A DNA stretch of 64,000 nucleotides from contig NZ_JPHF01000008.1 in the NCBI RefSeq assembly GCF_000814325.1, positions 101,587 to 165,586 of the forward strand, written 5' to 3'. The stretch's first letter is position 1. Each line of letters opens with the position of its first letter. The notes beneath the pieces are model-generated. The model was not told the origin of the DNA and searched no databases. It saw only the letters and a list, made by a program, of their open reading frames with translations. This DNA comes from Flavihumibacter sp. ZG627. Its GTDB lineage: Bacteria; Bacteroidota; Bacteroidia; Chitinophagales; Chitinophagaceae. This document shows, one piece after another, positions 1 through 7,944 of the stretch. The position numbers and the translations under genes are program-made.

Positions 1-435
1 AAAAGTATTGATCATGAAAATACCTGCCAGCAGCACCCACTGTACCAGGCTTGAGCTGACCTGAACGGCCGGAACCAGCTTGCTGCGCAGCTGAAGCCAG
101 GTATAGGCAGTTGCATGCTGAACGGCATGCCCGCATTCATGTGCCGCCACCGCAGCAGCTGCAATATTCCTTCCCTCATATATATCCTGGCTTAAAGCGA
201 TGGTTTTGGTGGTGGGATTATAGTGATCGCTCAGGAAGCCCTGCGCCGGAACTACCTGAACATCAGTGATTCCGTTCTCCCGAAGCATCCTTTCGGCTAT
301 CTCCTTACCTGAAAATCCCGACCGGAGGGGTGTCTGGCTGTACTTCCGGATCTTGCTTTTCAAGGCGAAAGATACCAGCATACTGATACCCACAAAAATC
401 AAAGAAACGATCATAATGGATGGAGTCATATACAT
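1..435 (-). CDS. Zinc metallopeptidase, YugP/DUF2268-like neutral protease family (partial)
   Basis: Membrane-bound zinc peptidase of the YugP type. The gene runs off the left edge, so only the N-terminal 145 codons are seen. They show an N-terminal hydrophobic helix after MYMTPS, a basic cytoplasmic-type stretch, and then the metal site HECGH in the context AHECGHAVQH, where the two His and the Glu bind zinc and catalyse. A second hydrophobic segment begins near the edge (VQWVLLAGIFM). The start is the ATG at 435; a second ATG two codons inside is equally possible. A TAGCTTTG box lies 27 bases upstream. The substrate is unknown in this family, which is usually a single gene. Confidence 0.85.
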   Translation of the reverse strand, partial: MYMTPSIMIVSLIFVGISMLVSFALKSKIRKYSQTPLRSGFSGKEIAERMLRENGITDVQVVPAQGFLSDHYNPTTKTIALSQDIYEGRNIAAAAVAAHECGHAVQHATAYTWLQLRSKLVPAVQVSSSLVQWVLLAGIFMINTF

Positions 436-462
436 GCTAATTAATGTGAATTATCATACCAT

Positions 463-470
463 CAAAGCTA
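463..470 (-). promoter_or_regulatory. Putative -7 promoter box of the metallopeptidase gene
   Basis: On the minus strand the sequence is TAGCTTTG, an exact fit to the Bacteroidota -7 consensus TAnnTTTG. It lies 27 bases upstream of the ATG at 435. No clear TTG element is seen at -33. Confidence 0.5.
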
Positions 471-765
471 TAACCAAATCCTAAATTAAACCGGAAAAGT
501 CTCCTTTTTAACAAGTGTTCAGCCGTTTTGGCATACATGTTAATTTAAAGCTTTTATTCCTGACAATATTGCATATCCTAGGTTGTGGAAAGAATTTGAA
601 AATAACTTTTATATTATTGATAATCAATTGTTTAAACAGCTAATAAGAGGTGTTTGGAACACATTCTTCCCCCCTCTAAAGTTATTCACAGCATCAAAAA
701 TTTATTTTGAAATGTGACCCTAATTCGTAATTTAGTGCAAGAATTTAATGGGTTAGTAAGTAAAG

Positions 766-790
766 GGTCAGCAGAAATGCTGGCCTTTTT
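766..790 (+). terminator. Isolated intrinsic terminator-like hairpin
   Basis: Stem GGTCAGCA with TGCTGGCC (one G-T wobble), a GAAA tetraloop, then five T. The flanking AAAG and TTTT can lengthen the stem. No protein gene precedes it on the plus strand, so it may end a short RNA that starts after the TATTTTG stretch near 703-709. Confidence 0.55.
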
Positions 791-1000
791 ACTTTCTGGT
801 AAGAGCTGTTTTGATCCGGTTTTTTTTCTTCTTATTTCTTTTGAATTTTTATCAGAAAATGACTCAGAAAATCAGTTTTATTTTATGCGCGTATCATAAA
901 TTATTGTCTGCAAATTTTCTTTTTATCTCCCGGACTTTTTCTAATCTGAAATGTGTTTTGTTTTTAGGTTTATTTCTCATTCCTCTTTTTGCCTTCACAT

Positions 1001-1008
1001 TATCTTCG
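1001..1008 (+). promoter_or_regulatory. -7 promoter box TATCTTCG of radA, leaderless geometry
   Basis: TATCTTCG resembles TAnnTTTG and ends four bases before the radA ATG at 1013. Transcription would begin at or within a few bases of the start codon. The same geometry recurs at 2422, 3175, 5136, 11098 (minus) and 30176 (minus). Confidence 0.55.
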
Positions 1009-1012
1009 CCAT

Positions 1013-2383
1013 ATGAGTAAAGCAAGGTCATCGTTTTTTTGTCAGCAATGCGGATACGAAAGCACTAAGTGGGTAGGAAAATGTCCGGCATGCCAGCAAT
1101 GGAATTCTTTCGTTGAAGAGATCAGGCAAAAAGAAACCAAACTAACGGCAACGCCCTGGAAAGAAGAACGCTCGATCACCCGTTCAGGTATTACCAGATT
1201 AAAAGATATTGAAGCAGGGGAAGAAACCAGGATCGTAACTCCGGACCCTGAATTAAACAGAGTATTGGGTGGTGGTATAGTTACAGGAAGCATTGTTCTT
1301 GTAGCCGGAGAACCTGGCATCGGCAAATCAACATTATTCCTACAGGTGGGTTTACAACTTCAACTTACCCGACTATTATATATCAGTGGAGAAGAAAGTG
1401 AACAACAGATCCGTATGAGGGCGGAGCGACTTCCCTTCGAGAGTGATAATTTTTTTCTGCTCACAGAAACGAATACACAAGCCATCTTTCAGGAAATAAA
1501 AAAACTAAAGCCTCAGCTTGTTATTATCGATTCTATTCAAACTTTGCATACCTCTTTCATAGAATCATCACCTGGAAGCGTTTCTCAGATCCGGGAGTGT
1601 GCTGCCGAAATGCAGCGTTTCGCCAAAGAAACAAATACACCGGTATTCCTGATCGGGCATATAACCAAAGACGGCACCATTGCAGGTCCCAAGATCCTTG
1701 AACATATGGTGGATACAGTACTTCAGTTTGAAGGCGACCGCCATTACGCCTATCGCATACTACGTACACTCAAGAATCGTTTCGGCAGTACTTCAGAATT
1801 GGGTATCTATGAAATGAATGCCAGTGGCATGAGTGGTGTTTTGAATCCAAGCGATATTCTGTTGTCACAGAAAGAAGAGCAACTCAGTGGTATCGCAATT
1901 GCCGCCGCTATAGAAGGAATGCGACCTTTCCTGATAGAAGTGCAGGCATTGGTAACACCTTCAGTATATGGTACCCCTCAACGCACAGTTAGTGGTTTCG
2001 ATTTAAGGAGATCACAACTACTGCTTGCCGTCCTGGAAAAAAGAGGAGGCTTTCAGTTTGGAATGAAAGATGTATTTCTAAACATCACCGGCGGTATTAA
2101 AGTAGAGGACCCGGCCATCGACCTTGCTGTACTCGCTGCCTTATTAAGTTCCTATACCGATATTCCTATTCCACATACCATCTGCATGGCGGGTGAAGTT
2201 GGACTCAGTGGCGAGATCCGTTCTGTTAATCGTATTGAACAGCGTATAGCCGAAGCTGAGAAGCTTGGATTTGAAAAAATGATCATCTCGCGTTATAACC
2301 AGAAGGGACTTCCAAAGTTCAATACGCGCATGGAGATCATCGCAGTTTCGCGTGTGGAGGATGTTTACCGTATATTATTTTAA
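1013..2383 (+). CDS. radA: DNA repair protein RadA
   Basis: RadA/Sms is a cytoplasmic RecA-related ATPase that drives branch migration during recombinational repair. The 456-residue protein has the full layout. An N-terminal zinc finger has cysteines at about 10, 13, 24 and 27 (CQQC and CPAC). A Walker A GEPGIGKST lies near residue 98, the RadA-specific KNRFGS motif near residue 253, and a Lon-like C-terminal domain follows. The start at 1013 gives the normal N-terminus MSKARSSFFC; an in-frame start 24 bases upstream would add eight unconserved residues and lie before the promoter box. The gene appears to be monocistronic, followed by comF with its own promoter. Confidence 0.97.
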   Translation: MSKARSSFFCQQCGYESTKWVGKCPACQQWNSFVEEIRQKETKLTATPWKEERSITRSGITRLKDIEAGEETRIVTPDPELNRVLGGGIVTGSIVLVAGEPGIGKSTLFLQVGLQLQLTRLLYISGEESEQQIRMRAERLPFESDNFFLLTETNTQAIFQEIKKLKPQLVIIDSIQTLHTSFIESSPGSVSQIRECAAEMQRFAKETNTPVFLIGHITKDGTIAGPKILEHMVDTVLQFEGDRHYAYRILRTLKNRFGSTSELGIYEMNASGMSGVLNPSDILLSQKEEQLSGIAIAAAIEGMRPFLIEVQALVTPSVYGTPQRTVSGFDLRRSQLLLAVLEKRGGFQFGMKDVFLNITGGIKVEDPAIDLAVLAALLSSYTDIPIPHTICMAGEVGLSGEIRSVNRIEQRIAEAEKLGFEKMIISRYNQKGLPKFNTRMEIIAVSRVEDVYRILF

Positions 2384-2400
2384 ACGGTGATAACACCCTT

Positions 2401-2435
2401 GATGCTGAAAGCATGATAAACTATCTTTCAGCATC
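2401..2435. repeat. Perfect 11-bp inverted repeat abutting the comF start codon
   Basis: GATGCTGAAAG (2401-2411) is repeated in inverted form as CTTTCAGCATC (2425-2435), with 13 bases between. The right arm overlaps the -7 box at 2422-2429 and ends on the base before the ATG. It could be an operator, a stem that hides the start codon, or a weak radA terminator, though no T tract follows. Confidence 0.7.
2422..2429 (+). promoter_or_regulatory. -7 promoter box TATCTTTC of comF
   Basis: TATCTTTC matches TAnnTTTG in all but the last base and ends six bases before the ATG. It lies inside the inverted repeat of 2401-2435. Confidence 0.45.
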
Positions 2436-3143
2436 ATGGTAAAATCACTGCAACTACTCTTCAATGCCTTTGGCCAATTAATATTTCCACATACCTGTAG
2501 CGCCTGTGGTTCTGATATGCTGCATGCGGATGCCGGTGTCTGCTCTTCATGCCTGCACCAGTTACCGCTTACCGGCTATCATAAGCAGAGCGGTAATGCA
2601 GTAGAAAAAATTTTCTGGGGACGTATAGCTATGCAGCAGGCCGCAGCCTGCTGCTTCTTCACCAAAAAAAGCCGGGTTCAGTCGATCATGCACCAGGTTA
2701 AATACAAACACCGCAGAGATACGGCAGTTCAGATAGGTGAATTTATGGGGCACCAGCTTCTCAGCGCTTCATGGTTGCCAGAAATTGATCTGCTATTGCC
2801 AATGCCCTTGCACAAAAAACGGTTACAGCAAAGAGGATACAACCAGGCTGCCTTATTATGTGAAGGAATGCAGACCGTTTTAAAGATCCCTTTGCTCACA
2901 ACGGCTATATCTCGACGCAATGAAACCATTTCCCAAACCAGTCAGCAGCGAAGCGATAGGTGGGAGAATATGCAAAAGGTATTTGAGGTGAGTGAGCCGG
3001 AGAAACTGACCGGTAAACATGTGCTTCTGGTGGATGATGTTGTTACAACCGGCGCAACGCTGGAAGCAATGGGCGAACAACTTCTCCGCACGCCAGAACT
3101 TAAACTTAGTATCTACTGTTTTGCCTATACCCTTCCGCATTGA
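2436..3143 (+). CDS. ComF family phosphoribosyltransferase-like protein
   Basis: ComF-family protein of 235 residues, the usual length. The N-terminus has a four-cysteine zinc-ribbon pattern (CSAC near 20, CSSC near 36). The type I phosphoribosyltransferase fold follows, with the PRPP-binding loop VLLVDDVVTTGATL near residues 190-203. RGYNQA and a KYKHRRD-like segment are typical of ComF. In naturally competent bacteria ComF helps bring in single-stranded DNA; in Bacteroidota its role is mostly inferred. The start codon is fixed by the promoter box and inverted repeat immediately upstream. The gene ends 44 bases before the next lipoprotein gene. Confidence 0.9.
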   Translation: MVKSLQLLFNAFGQLIFPHTCSACGSDMLHADAGVCSSCLHQLPLTGYHKQSGNAVEKIFWGRIAMQQAAACCFFTKKSRVQSIMHQVKYKHRRDTAVQIGEFMGHQLLSASWLPEIDLLLPMPLHKKRLQQRGYNQAALLCEGMQTVLKIPLLTTAISRRNETISQTSQQRSDRWENMQKVFEVSEPEKLTGKHVLLVDDVVTTGATLEAMGEQLLRTPELKLSIYCFAYTLPH

Positions 3144-3174
3144 ATAAAATTGCTGCAGATCTGGGTAGCTGGAT

Positions 3175-3182
3175 TATTTTTG
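3175..3182 (+). promoter_or_regulatory. -7 promoter box TATTTTTG, leaderless geometry
   Basis: TATTTTTG is an exact TAnnTTTG match. It ends five bases before the ATG at 3188 and supports that start over an in-frame ATT or ATG further upstream. Confidence 0.55.
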
Positions 3183-3187
3183 ATGTA

Positions 3188-4585
3188 ATGAGAACTTTCT
3201 TTACACCACTTATATATATAGCATTACTTACACTTTTCGGCTGTACAAAGGAAAGCTTGCTGACAGATCCGGGTGCAAGGATAACTACCAGCCTCGATAC
3301 CCTCCATTTCGATACCCTGTTCACAGCAACAGGTTCCTTTACACAAAAATTCACGATCAAAAACCAGAACGATCAGAAACTAAACATTTCTTCCATCCGA
3401 CTGGCAGGCGGCAATAGTTCTGTTTTCAATATTAATGTTAATGGTGAACCCGGTCCCTCTATTACTAACATGGAAGTGGGTGCCAATGACAGCATCCATG
3501 TTTTTGTAAATGCATCATTGCCTTCAGGTCAACAGCAATTACCTTTTATTGTACAAGACAGTATCGAGATCAATTGGAATGGCAATGCTCAATGGGTACA
3601 ATTAGATGCATGGGGACAAAACGCAAGGTATATCCGCAATGGAATCATAACTGCTAATACCAGTTGGAACAATGAATTGCCTTACGTTATACAAGGTGCG
3701 CTAACAATAAATGAAAACGCTACGCTTCAGATTAATGCAGGCACCCGCATCTACCTGCATGCCGATGCAGTAATGTTTGTTGATGGCAGCATTAGAGTGA
3801 ATGGTGATAGTGTTGCAAAAGACCGCGTGGTCTTCAGCGGCGACCGGTTGGATGAGCCTTATAATAATTTCCCTGCTTCATGGCCAGGAATTTATCTCCG
3901 CCCTAAAAGCAATAATAACCTTTTCGAATATGCGATAATTAATAACGCATACCAGGCAATTATAACTGAGGGACAACAGGCTGGCGGGGGAAAAAAGCTT
4001 ACCATGAACCAATGCATCATCAATAATGCCTGGGATGCGGGACTTCTTGCTGTTAACAGCTCAGCAGAATTGAACAACTGCCTGATTAGCAACTGTGGTA
4101 AGAATGTACAACTTGTTTATGGTGGAAACTACTCATTCAACCATTGCACATTGGCGAGCTATAGTAATATATGGTCTGTTCATAAAGATCCGGTATTACT
4201 TGTAAGCAATATGATTAAGATAAATGAGCAGGTGCTGACGTCACCTCTTTCTGCAAATTTCACCAACACAATCTTCTGGGGAGATGCGGGTACGGTGGAA
4301 AATGAAGTGGTGGCCATAAAAGAGGGAGATGCATCTTATTTTGTCAGCTTTAGTGATGGACTCTGGAAGATGGTGGTGATTCCATCTTATATTACTGTAC
4401 TTAATATGATTAATACCGATCCGCAGTTTTTAAATAATAGCGGCATAGAATATGCATATGATTTCAGGTTAGCAGATGGCTCGCCTGCTATCGATAAAGG
4501 AAGCAACAGCTCATTGATAGTTGACCTCGATGGTAAGAACAGGAAAAATGGTCAACCCGATTTAGGTGCCTATGAAAAACAATAA
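3188..4585 (+). CDS. Lipoprotein with right-handed beta-helix and choice-of-anchor Q domain
   Basis: Secreted lipoprotein of 465 residues. The N-terminus MRTFFTPLIYIALLTLFGC is a lipoprotein signal with the acylated Cys at about residue 19. The middle, about residues 165-330, carries repeated short beta-strand units rich in N and G (for example NNAYQAI, NNAWDAGLL), as in right-handed parallel beta-helix proteins. The C-terminus holds the choice-of-anchor Q signature SPAIDKGSN followed by DLDGKNR and PDLGAYE. The ligand is unknown; such helices often bind or cut polysaccharides, but no catalytic residues can be named. A reading frame starting at 3140 exists, but the signal peptide and the promoter box at 3175 favour 3188. 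Confidence 0.85.
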   Translation: MRTFFTPLIYIALLTLFGCTKESLLTDPGARITTSLDTLHFDTLFTATGSFTQKFTIKNQNDQKLNISSIRLAGGNSSVFNINVNGEPGPSITNMEVGANDSIHVFVNASLPSGQQQLPFIVQDSIEINWNGNAQWVQLDAWGQNARYIRNGIITANTSWNNELPYVIQGALTINENATLQINAGTRIYLHADAVMFVDGSIRVNGDSVAKDRVVFSGDRLDEPYNNFPASWPGIYLRPKSNNNLFEYAIINNAYQAIITEGQQAGGGKKLTMNQCIINNAWDAGLLAVNSSAELNNCLISNCGKNVQLVYGGNYSFNHCTLASYSNIWSVHKDPVLLVSNMIKINEQVLTSPLSANFTNTIFWGDAGTVENEVVAIKEGDASYFVSFSDGLWKMVVIPSYITVLNMINTDPQFLNNSGIEYAYDFRLADGSPAIDKGSNSSLIVDLDGKNRKNGQPDLGAYEKQ

Positions 4586-4622
4586 GTTCAGATATTTGTT
4601 ATTCAATCTATAAACTCCACAT

Positions 4623-5135
4623 ATGTTAAAAACATTGCTTGTTTCATTGATGGTGCTGGCCAGCACTGGTATATATGATTTCAAGGTAAATACGCTTGAT
4701 GGCAAGCCGCTTGATCTTGCCCAGTTCAAAGGAAAGAAAATGCTGATAGTAAACACTGCATCAAAATGTGGTTATACAAAACAATATTCAGACCTCCAGG
4801 AGCTGTATGAAAAATATGGTAATAAGATTGCAGTTATAGGCTTTCCGGCAAACAATTTCGGACAGCAGGAACCCGGGTCAAATGCGGAGATCGGTGAATT
4901 TTGTAAGAAGAACTATGGGGTAAAATTCCCGATGGCTGAAAAGGTATCCGTTAAAGGTGGAGATATTCACCCGCTTTTCAAATACCTCACCGAAGAAGCT
5001 GCCAAACTGGGAGTTGAAGATCCTATCAAATGGAATTTCACCAAATTCCTTATTGACGAGAACGGAAAACTAATAGCGGTATTCCCAAGTAAAGTGAAAC
5101 CTACCGATCCGGAGATCACCAAGTACCTGAATTAG
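4623..5135 (+). CDS. Glutathione peroxidase family protein (Cys type)
   Basis: Thiol peroxidase of the glutathione peroxidase family, 170 residues. The peroxidatic cysteine is C49 in NTASKCGYT, so this is a Cys and not a selenocysteine form. The resolving-type cysteine is C94 in GEFC, which suggests the thioredoxin-dependent mechanism of non-animal members (inference). The conserved Trp is in KWNFTKF. The usual catalytic Gln of the NQF motif is Asn here (ANNFGQQEPG); I believe this variant is common in bacterial members. The hydrophobic N-terminus MLKTLLVSLMVLAS may be a signal peptide, placing the enzyme in the periplasm. It sits 37 bases after the beta-helix lipoprotein gene. Confidence 0.92.
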   Translation: MLKTLLVSLMVLASTGIYDFKVNTLDGKPLDLAQFKGKKMLIVNTASKCGYTKQYSDLQELYEKYGNKIAVIGFPANNFGQQEPGSNAEIGEFCKKNYGVKFPMAEKVSVKGGDIHPLFKYLTEEAAKLGVEDPIKWNFTKFLIDENGKLIAVFPSKVKPTDPEITKYLN

Positions 5136-5143
5136 TATCTTCG
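5136..5143 (+). promoter_or_regulatory. -7 promoter box TATCTTCG of holB, leaderless geometry
   Basis: TATCTTCG is identical to the radA box and ends four bases before the ATG at 5148. It starts right after the TAG stop of the peroxidase gene. Confidence 0.55.
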
Positions 5144-5147
5144 CCGC

Positions 5148-6389
5148 ATGTTATTTGCCGATGTAATTGGTCAAAATGAAATAAAAGCTCAATTAACAGA
5201 CATGGTTCAGCATAACAGGCTGAGCCATGCTCTTTTATTTCTGGCTAAAGAAGGTACGGGTGGCCTCCCTCTGTCACTTGCTTTTGCTCAATATATTGTT
5301 TGTGAAAAAGTGCAGCGTTCATTAACCGGAAATGATATCTCTTCCGATCTTTTCGGGTCTGCCCCTGCCCTTTTTGATGAGGAGCCTGGCAGGCAGCAAC
5401 CAATAGAAATACTTTCTGATGCATGCGGCATATGTTCTGCATGTACTAAAGCAGCCGCGCTTGTTCATCCCGACATACATTATTCTTACCCTGTTCTTCC
5501 AAAAAAATCAGGCGATAAGCCAACCAGCACCGATTATATTATCGCATGGCGCGAATTTATCAAACAGCTTCCTTACGGAAACCTGTACGACTGGCTTCAA
5601 TCCATCAATGCAGAGAACAGGCAGGGTAACATCACGGCAGAAGAGTGCAATGATATCATCCGAAAGCTAAGCCTGAAGACCTTTGAGAGCAAATACAAGG
5701 TACTGATCATGTGGATGCCTGAAATGCTGGGCAAAGAAGGCAATAAACTCCTGAAACTTATTGAAGAACCACCGCCTAATACACTGTTCATTCTGGTTGC
5801 GGAAAATGAATCATTGATCCTCCCAACCATTTTATCACGGTGCCAGTTGGTCAAGATCCCCGCTCTTGATAACAGATCTATCGCCGGTCAGCTTGTTGCA
5901 AAGGCAGGTATTGATGAGGAACAGGCAAGGCAACTTGCTGCTATAAGTGACGGCAATTACCGGGAGGCATTACAGCAGCTCAATCATGCCGGTGAAGACT
6001 GGCTGCAACTGATTCGGGAATGGCTGAACGCTATTCTTAAAAACGGGCCTATTGCATTGGTGAAATGGATCGATGAAACCAGTAAGATGGGAAGGGAAAA
6101 GCAGAAGCAGTTTCTGCGCTATTTCAACCACCTGGTAGAAATGGCCGTGCGTATCAGGATATTGGGAGAGGAAAGTGAATGGGCGCAAAGCCTTCCCTTT
6201 ACCGAGAAGGATTTTATACTCAGGATCAATAAAATGGCCGATATTTCACAGCAGGAGGCCATCGTGGAAGAACTCGACAAAGCCTCTTATTATATTGAGC
6301 GCAACGCCAATGCGAAAATTCTCTTCCATGCGCTCAGTCTAAAGCTCTTCCATGTTCTCCGTGATAAAGCCACAGTGAAGCCGTGGTAG
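5148..6389 (+). CDS. holB: DNA polymerase III delta-prime subunit
   Basis: Clamp-loader subunit of 413 residues, longer than the enterobacterial form of about 330. The N-terminal AAA+ module has a degenerate P-loop (KEGTGGLPLS), with no Walker Lys; this is expected because delta-prime does not hydrolyse ATP. A zinc-binding CGICSAC lies near residues 94-100, followed by HPD. An insertion of about 60 residues precedes the conserved core, with GNKLLKLIEEPPPNT and the SRC motif in ILSRCQ. The C-terminal collar domain follows. In Bacteroidota holB is commonly followed by the ricT/yaaT homologue, as here. Confidence 0.93.
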   Translation: MLFADVIGQNEIKAQLTDMVQHNRLSHALLFLAKEGTGGLPLSLAFAQYIVCEKVQRSLTGNDISSDLFGSAPALFDEEPGRQQPIEILSDACGICSACTKAAALVHPDIHYSYPVLPKKSGDKPTSTDYIIAWREFIKQLPYGNLYDWLQSINAENRQGNITAEECNDIIRKLSLKTFESKYKVLIMWMPEMLGKEGNKLLKLIEEPPPNTLFILVAENESLILPTILSRCQLVKIPALDNRSIAGQLVAKAGIDEEQARQLAAISDGNYREALQQLNHAGEDWLQLIREWLNAILKNGPIALVKWIDETSKMGREKQKQFLRYFNHLVEMAVRIRILGEESEWAQSLPFTEKDFILRINKMADISQQEAIVEELDKASYYIERNANAKILFHALSLKLFHVLRDKATVKPW

Positions 6390-6397
6390 TTTTCGCC

Positions 6398-6405
6398 TAT
6401 ATTTG
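6398..6405 (+). promoter_or_regulatory. -7 promoter box TATATTTG of ricT
   Basis: TATATTTG is a textbook Bacteroidota -7 element, nine bases after the holB stop. It leaves a leader of about 35 bases before the ATG at 6445. Confidence 0.6.
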
Positions 6406-6444
6406 TAGAATCTAATTTATTCACATTCTTTTTTTTATCTATAT

Positions 6445-7938
6445 ATGGGATGCAGTAGTTGTGGAACAGGAACACCAAATGGTTGCAAAAGCAACGGGGG
6501 ATGTTCTACCGGGGGATGTAACAGGATGAATGCTTACGATTGGTTGCAAAACCTACCATTCGCAGATCCTGAATCCGCGTGTAGGGTGGTTGAAGTATCA
6601 TTCAATAACGGTAGCCGAAAAGATTTTTATCGTAATAACGCCCTCCAGCATTTTGAAAAGGGAGAGCAGGTAACGGTGGAAGGCGTGAGCGGAGTTGATG
6701 TAGGTGAGATCAATCTGACAGGTGAAATTGTGCGTGTTCAGCTCAAAAAGCGGGGTGCAAATGAATTTGACCCCGAGATGAAGAAGGTGTTGCGCAGGTC
6801 AAATGAGCGCGATATTGAATTGCTTAGGATTAACAAAGCCCGCGAGGCAGAAGCTCTAATCCGTGCACGTGCCATTGCCCGGCAGTTAAAACTTGAGATG
6901 AAGGTTAGTGAGGTGGAGATACAGGCCGACGGCCGTAAAGCCACTTTTTTCTATATAGCCGACGACCGGGTTGATTTCCGTGAGCTGATCAAGATCTATG
7001 CCGGCGAATTCAAGGTTAAAGTGGAGATGCGACAGATCGGTGCCCGTCAGGAGGCAGCCAAGGTAGGTGGAATAGGCTCCTGTGGCCGCGAACTTTGCTG
7101 CAGCACATGGCTTACTGATTTTAAAAGTGTGAATACCACAGCCGCCAGGTACCAGAACCTGAGTATCAACCAGACTAAACTGAGCGGACAGTGCGGCAGA
7201 CTGAAATGTTGCCTTAACTATGAGCTTGATACCTACCTTGATGCCTTGCAGGGCTTTCCTGAGAGGGCAGACAATATCAAGGTAGCCCGTGGTGTTGCCA
7301 CCCTTATCAAAAAAGATATTTTCAAGAATCTGATGTGGTATGTATTGCCTGAAAGCAATAAGCAATACCCATTGACTATAGAACGTGTCAGGAAGATCCA
7401 GTCGCTGAATGCGCAGGGTATCATACCCGATGAGTTAGAGCCGGTTGATGTAACCAGCTCCAAACCTAAGGAGGTGGAGCCGGAATTTGTGGATGTTGTA
7501 GGCCAGATCAGCCTTCGCAGCCTCGAAAAGAACGATCGTAAGAGGCGTCAGCAGCAACAGCAGAAACAACGTCCACAAGGCCCTAAAGGCGGTAGTTTGC
7601 CACCCCGCGAGCAGCGTGGACCTTCAGGCCCGGGCGACAGGCAAGGTGGGGATCCCACTGCACAAGGTGATCGTTCCGGAGGAGGAGATCGTCCTTCTCA
7701 GGGTGGTCCAAGGCAAGGTGGTCACCAGCGGCCACAGGGGCAAGGTGGACATGGTCAACCCCGTCAACAACCCCAGCAAAGACAGGGTCGTCCACAGGGT
7801 GGTCCTGGTCAGGATCAAAATCCTCAATCAAGGCCACCACGCGAACAACGTCCGGGTAATCGTCCGCTCCAGCAAGGTGGAAGACCGCAACAACCACGTC
7901 CCCCTAAAACAGAGGGCCCACAGGAAGGAGGAGCATAA
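6445..7938 (+). CDS. ricT: PSP1-domain protein, RicT/YaaT homologue, with a long Gln/Pro/Gly-rich tail
   Basis: Homologue of B. subtilis RicT, which with RicA and RicF forms an iron-sulphur complex that affects RNA maturation and development. The N-terminus is cysteine-rich (GCSSCG, GCSTGGC). The PSP1 core holds the cluster-binding motifs GSCGRELCCSTW near 211-219 and SGQCGRLKCCLNYE near 248-260, both intact. From about residue 365 to the end at 497 the protein changes to a low-complexity tail of Gln, Pro, Gly and Arg, probably disordered and possibly RNA-binding (inference). The frequently linked gldH gene is absent here; the next gene is convergent and only six bases away. Confidence 0.9.
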   Translation: MGCSSCGTGTPNGCKSNGGCSTGGCNRMNAYDWLQNLPFADPESACRVVEVSFNNGSRKDFYRNNALQHFEKGEQVTVEGVSGVDVGEINLTGEIVRVQLKKRGANEFDPEMKKVLRRSNERDIELLRINKAREAEALIRARAIARQLKLEMKVSEVEIQADGRKATFFYIADDRVDFRELIKIYAGEFKVKVEMRQIGARQEAAKVGGIGSCGRELCCSTWLTDFKSVNTTAARYQNLSINQTKLSGQCGRLKCCLNYELDTYLDALQGFPERADNIKVARGVATLIKKDIFKNLMWYVLPESNKQYPLTIERVRKIQSLNAQGIIPDELEPVDVTSSKPKEVEPEFVDVVGQISLRSLEKNDRKRRQQQQQKQRPQGPKGGSLPPREQRGPSGPGDRQGGDPTAQGDRSGGGDRPSQGGPRQGGHQRPQGQGGHGQPRQQPQQRQGRPQGGPGQDQNPQSRPPREQRPGNRPLQQGGRPQQPRPPKTEGPQEGGA

Positions 7939-7944
7939 GGAAAC

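Larger units (their letters stand above)
436..1012. other. Non-coding spacer between metallopeptidase and radA
   Basis: This 577-base AT-rich spacer separates divergent genes. It holds the minus-strand promoter at 463-470, a plus-strand terminator-like hairpin at 766-790, and the radA promoter box at 1001-1008. Short reading frames here have no recognisable protein features and are AT-rich, so I do not call a gene. Confidence 0.6.

Noticed and set aside
436..1012. Short AT-rich reading frames before radA (714-899 and 811-1020)
   Set aside because: No signal, domain or promoter supports them; Phe/Leu-rich translation reflects T-rich DNA.
5148..6389. Loss of the Walker A Lys in holB as a defect
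   Set aside because: Delta-prime subunits normally have a degenerate P-loop and do not use ATP.
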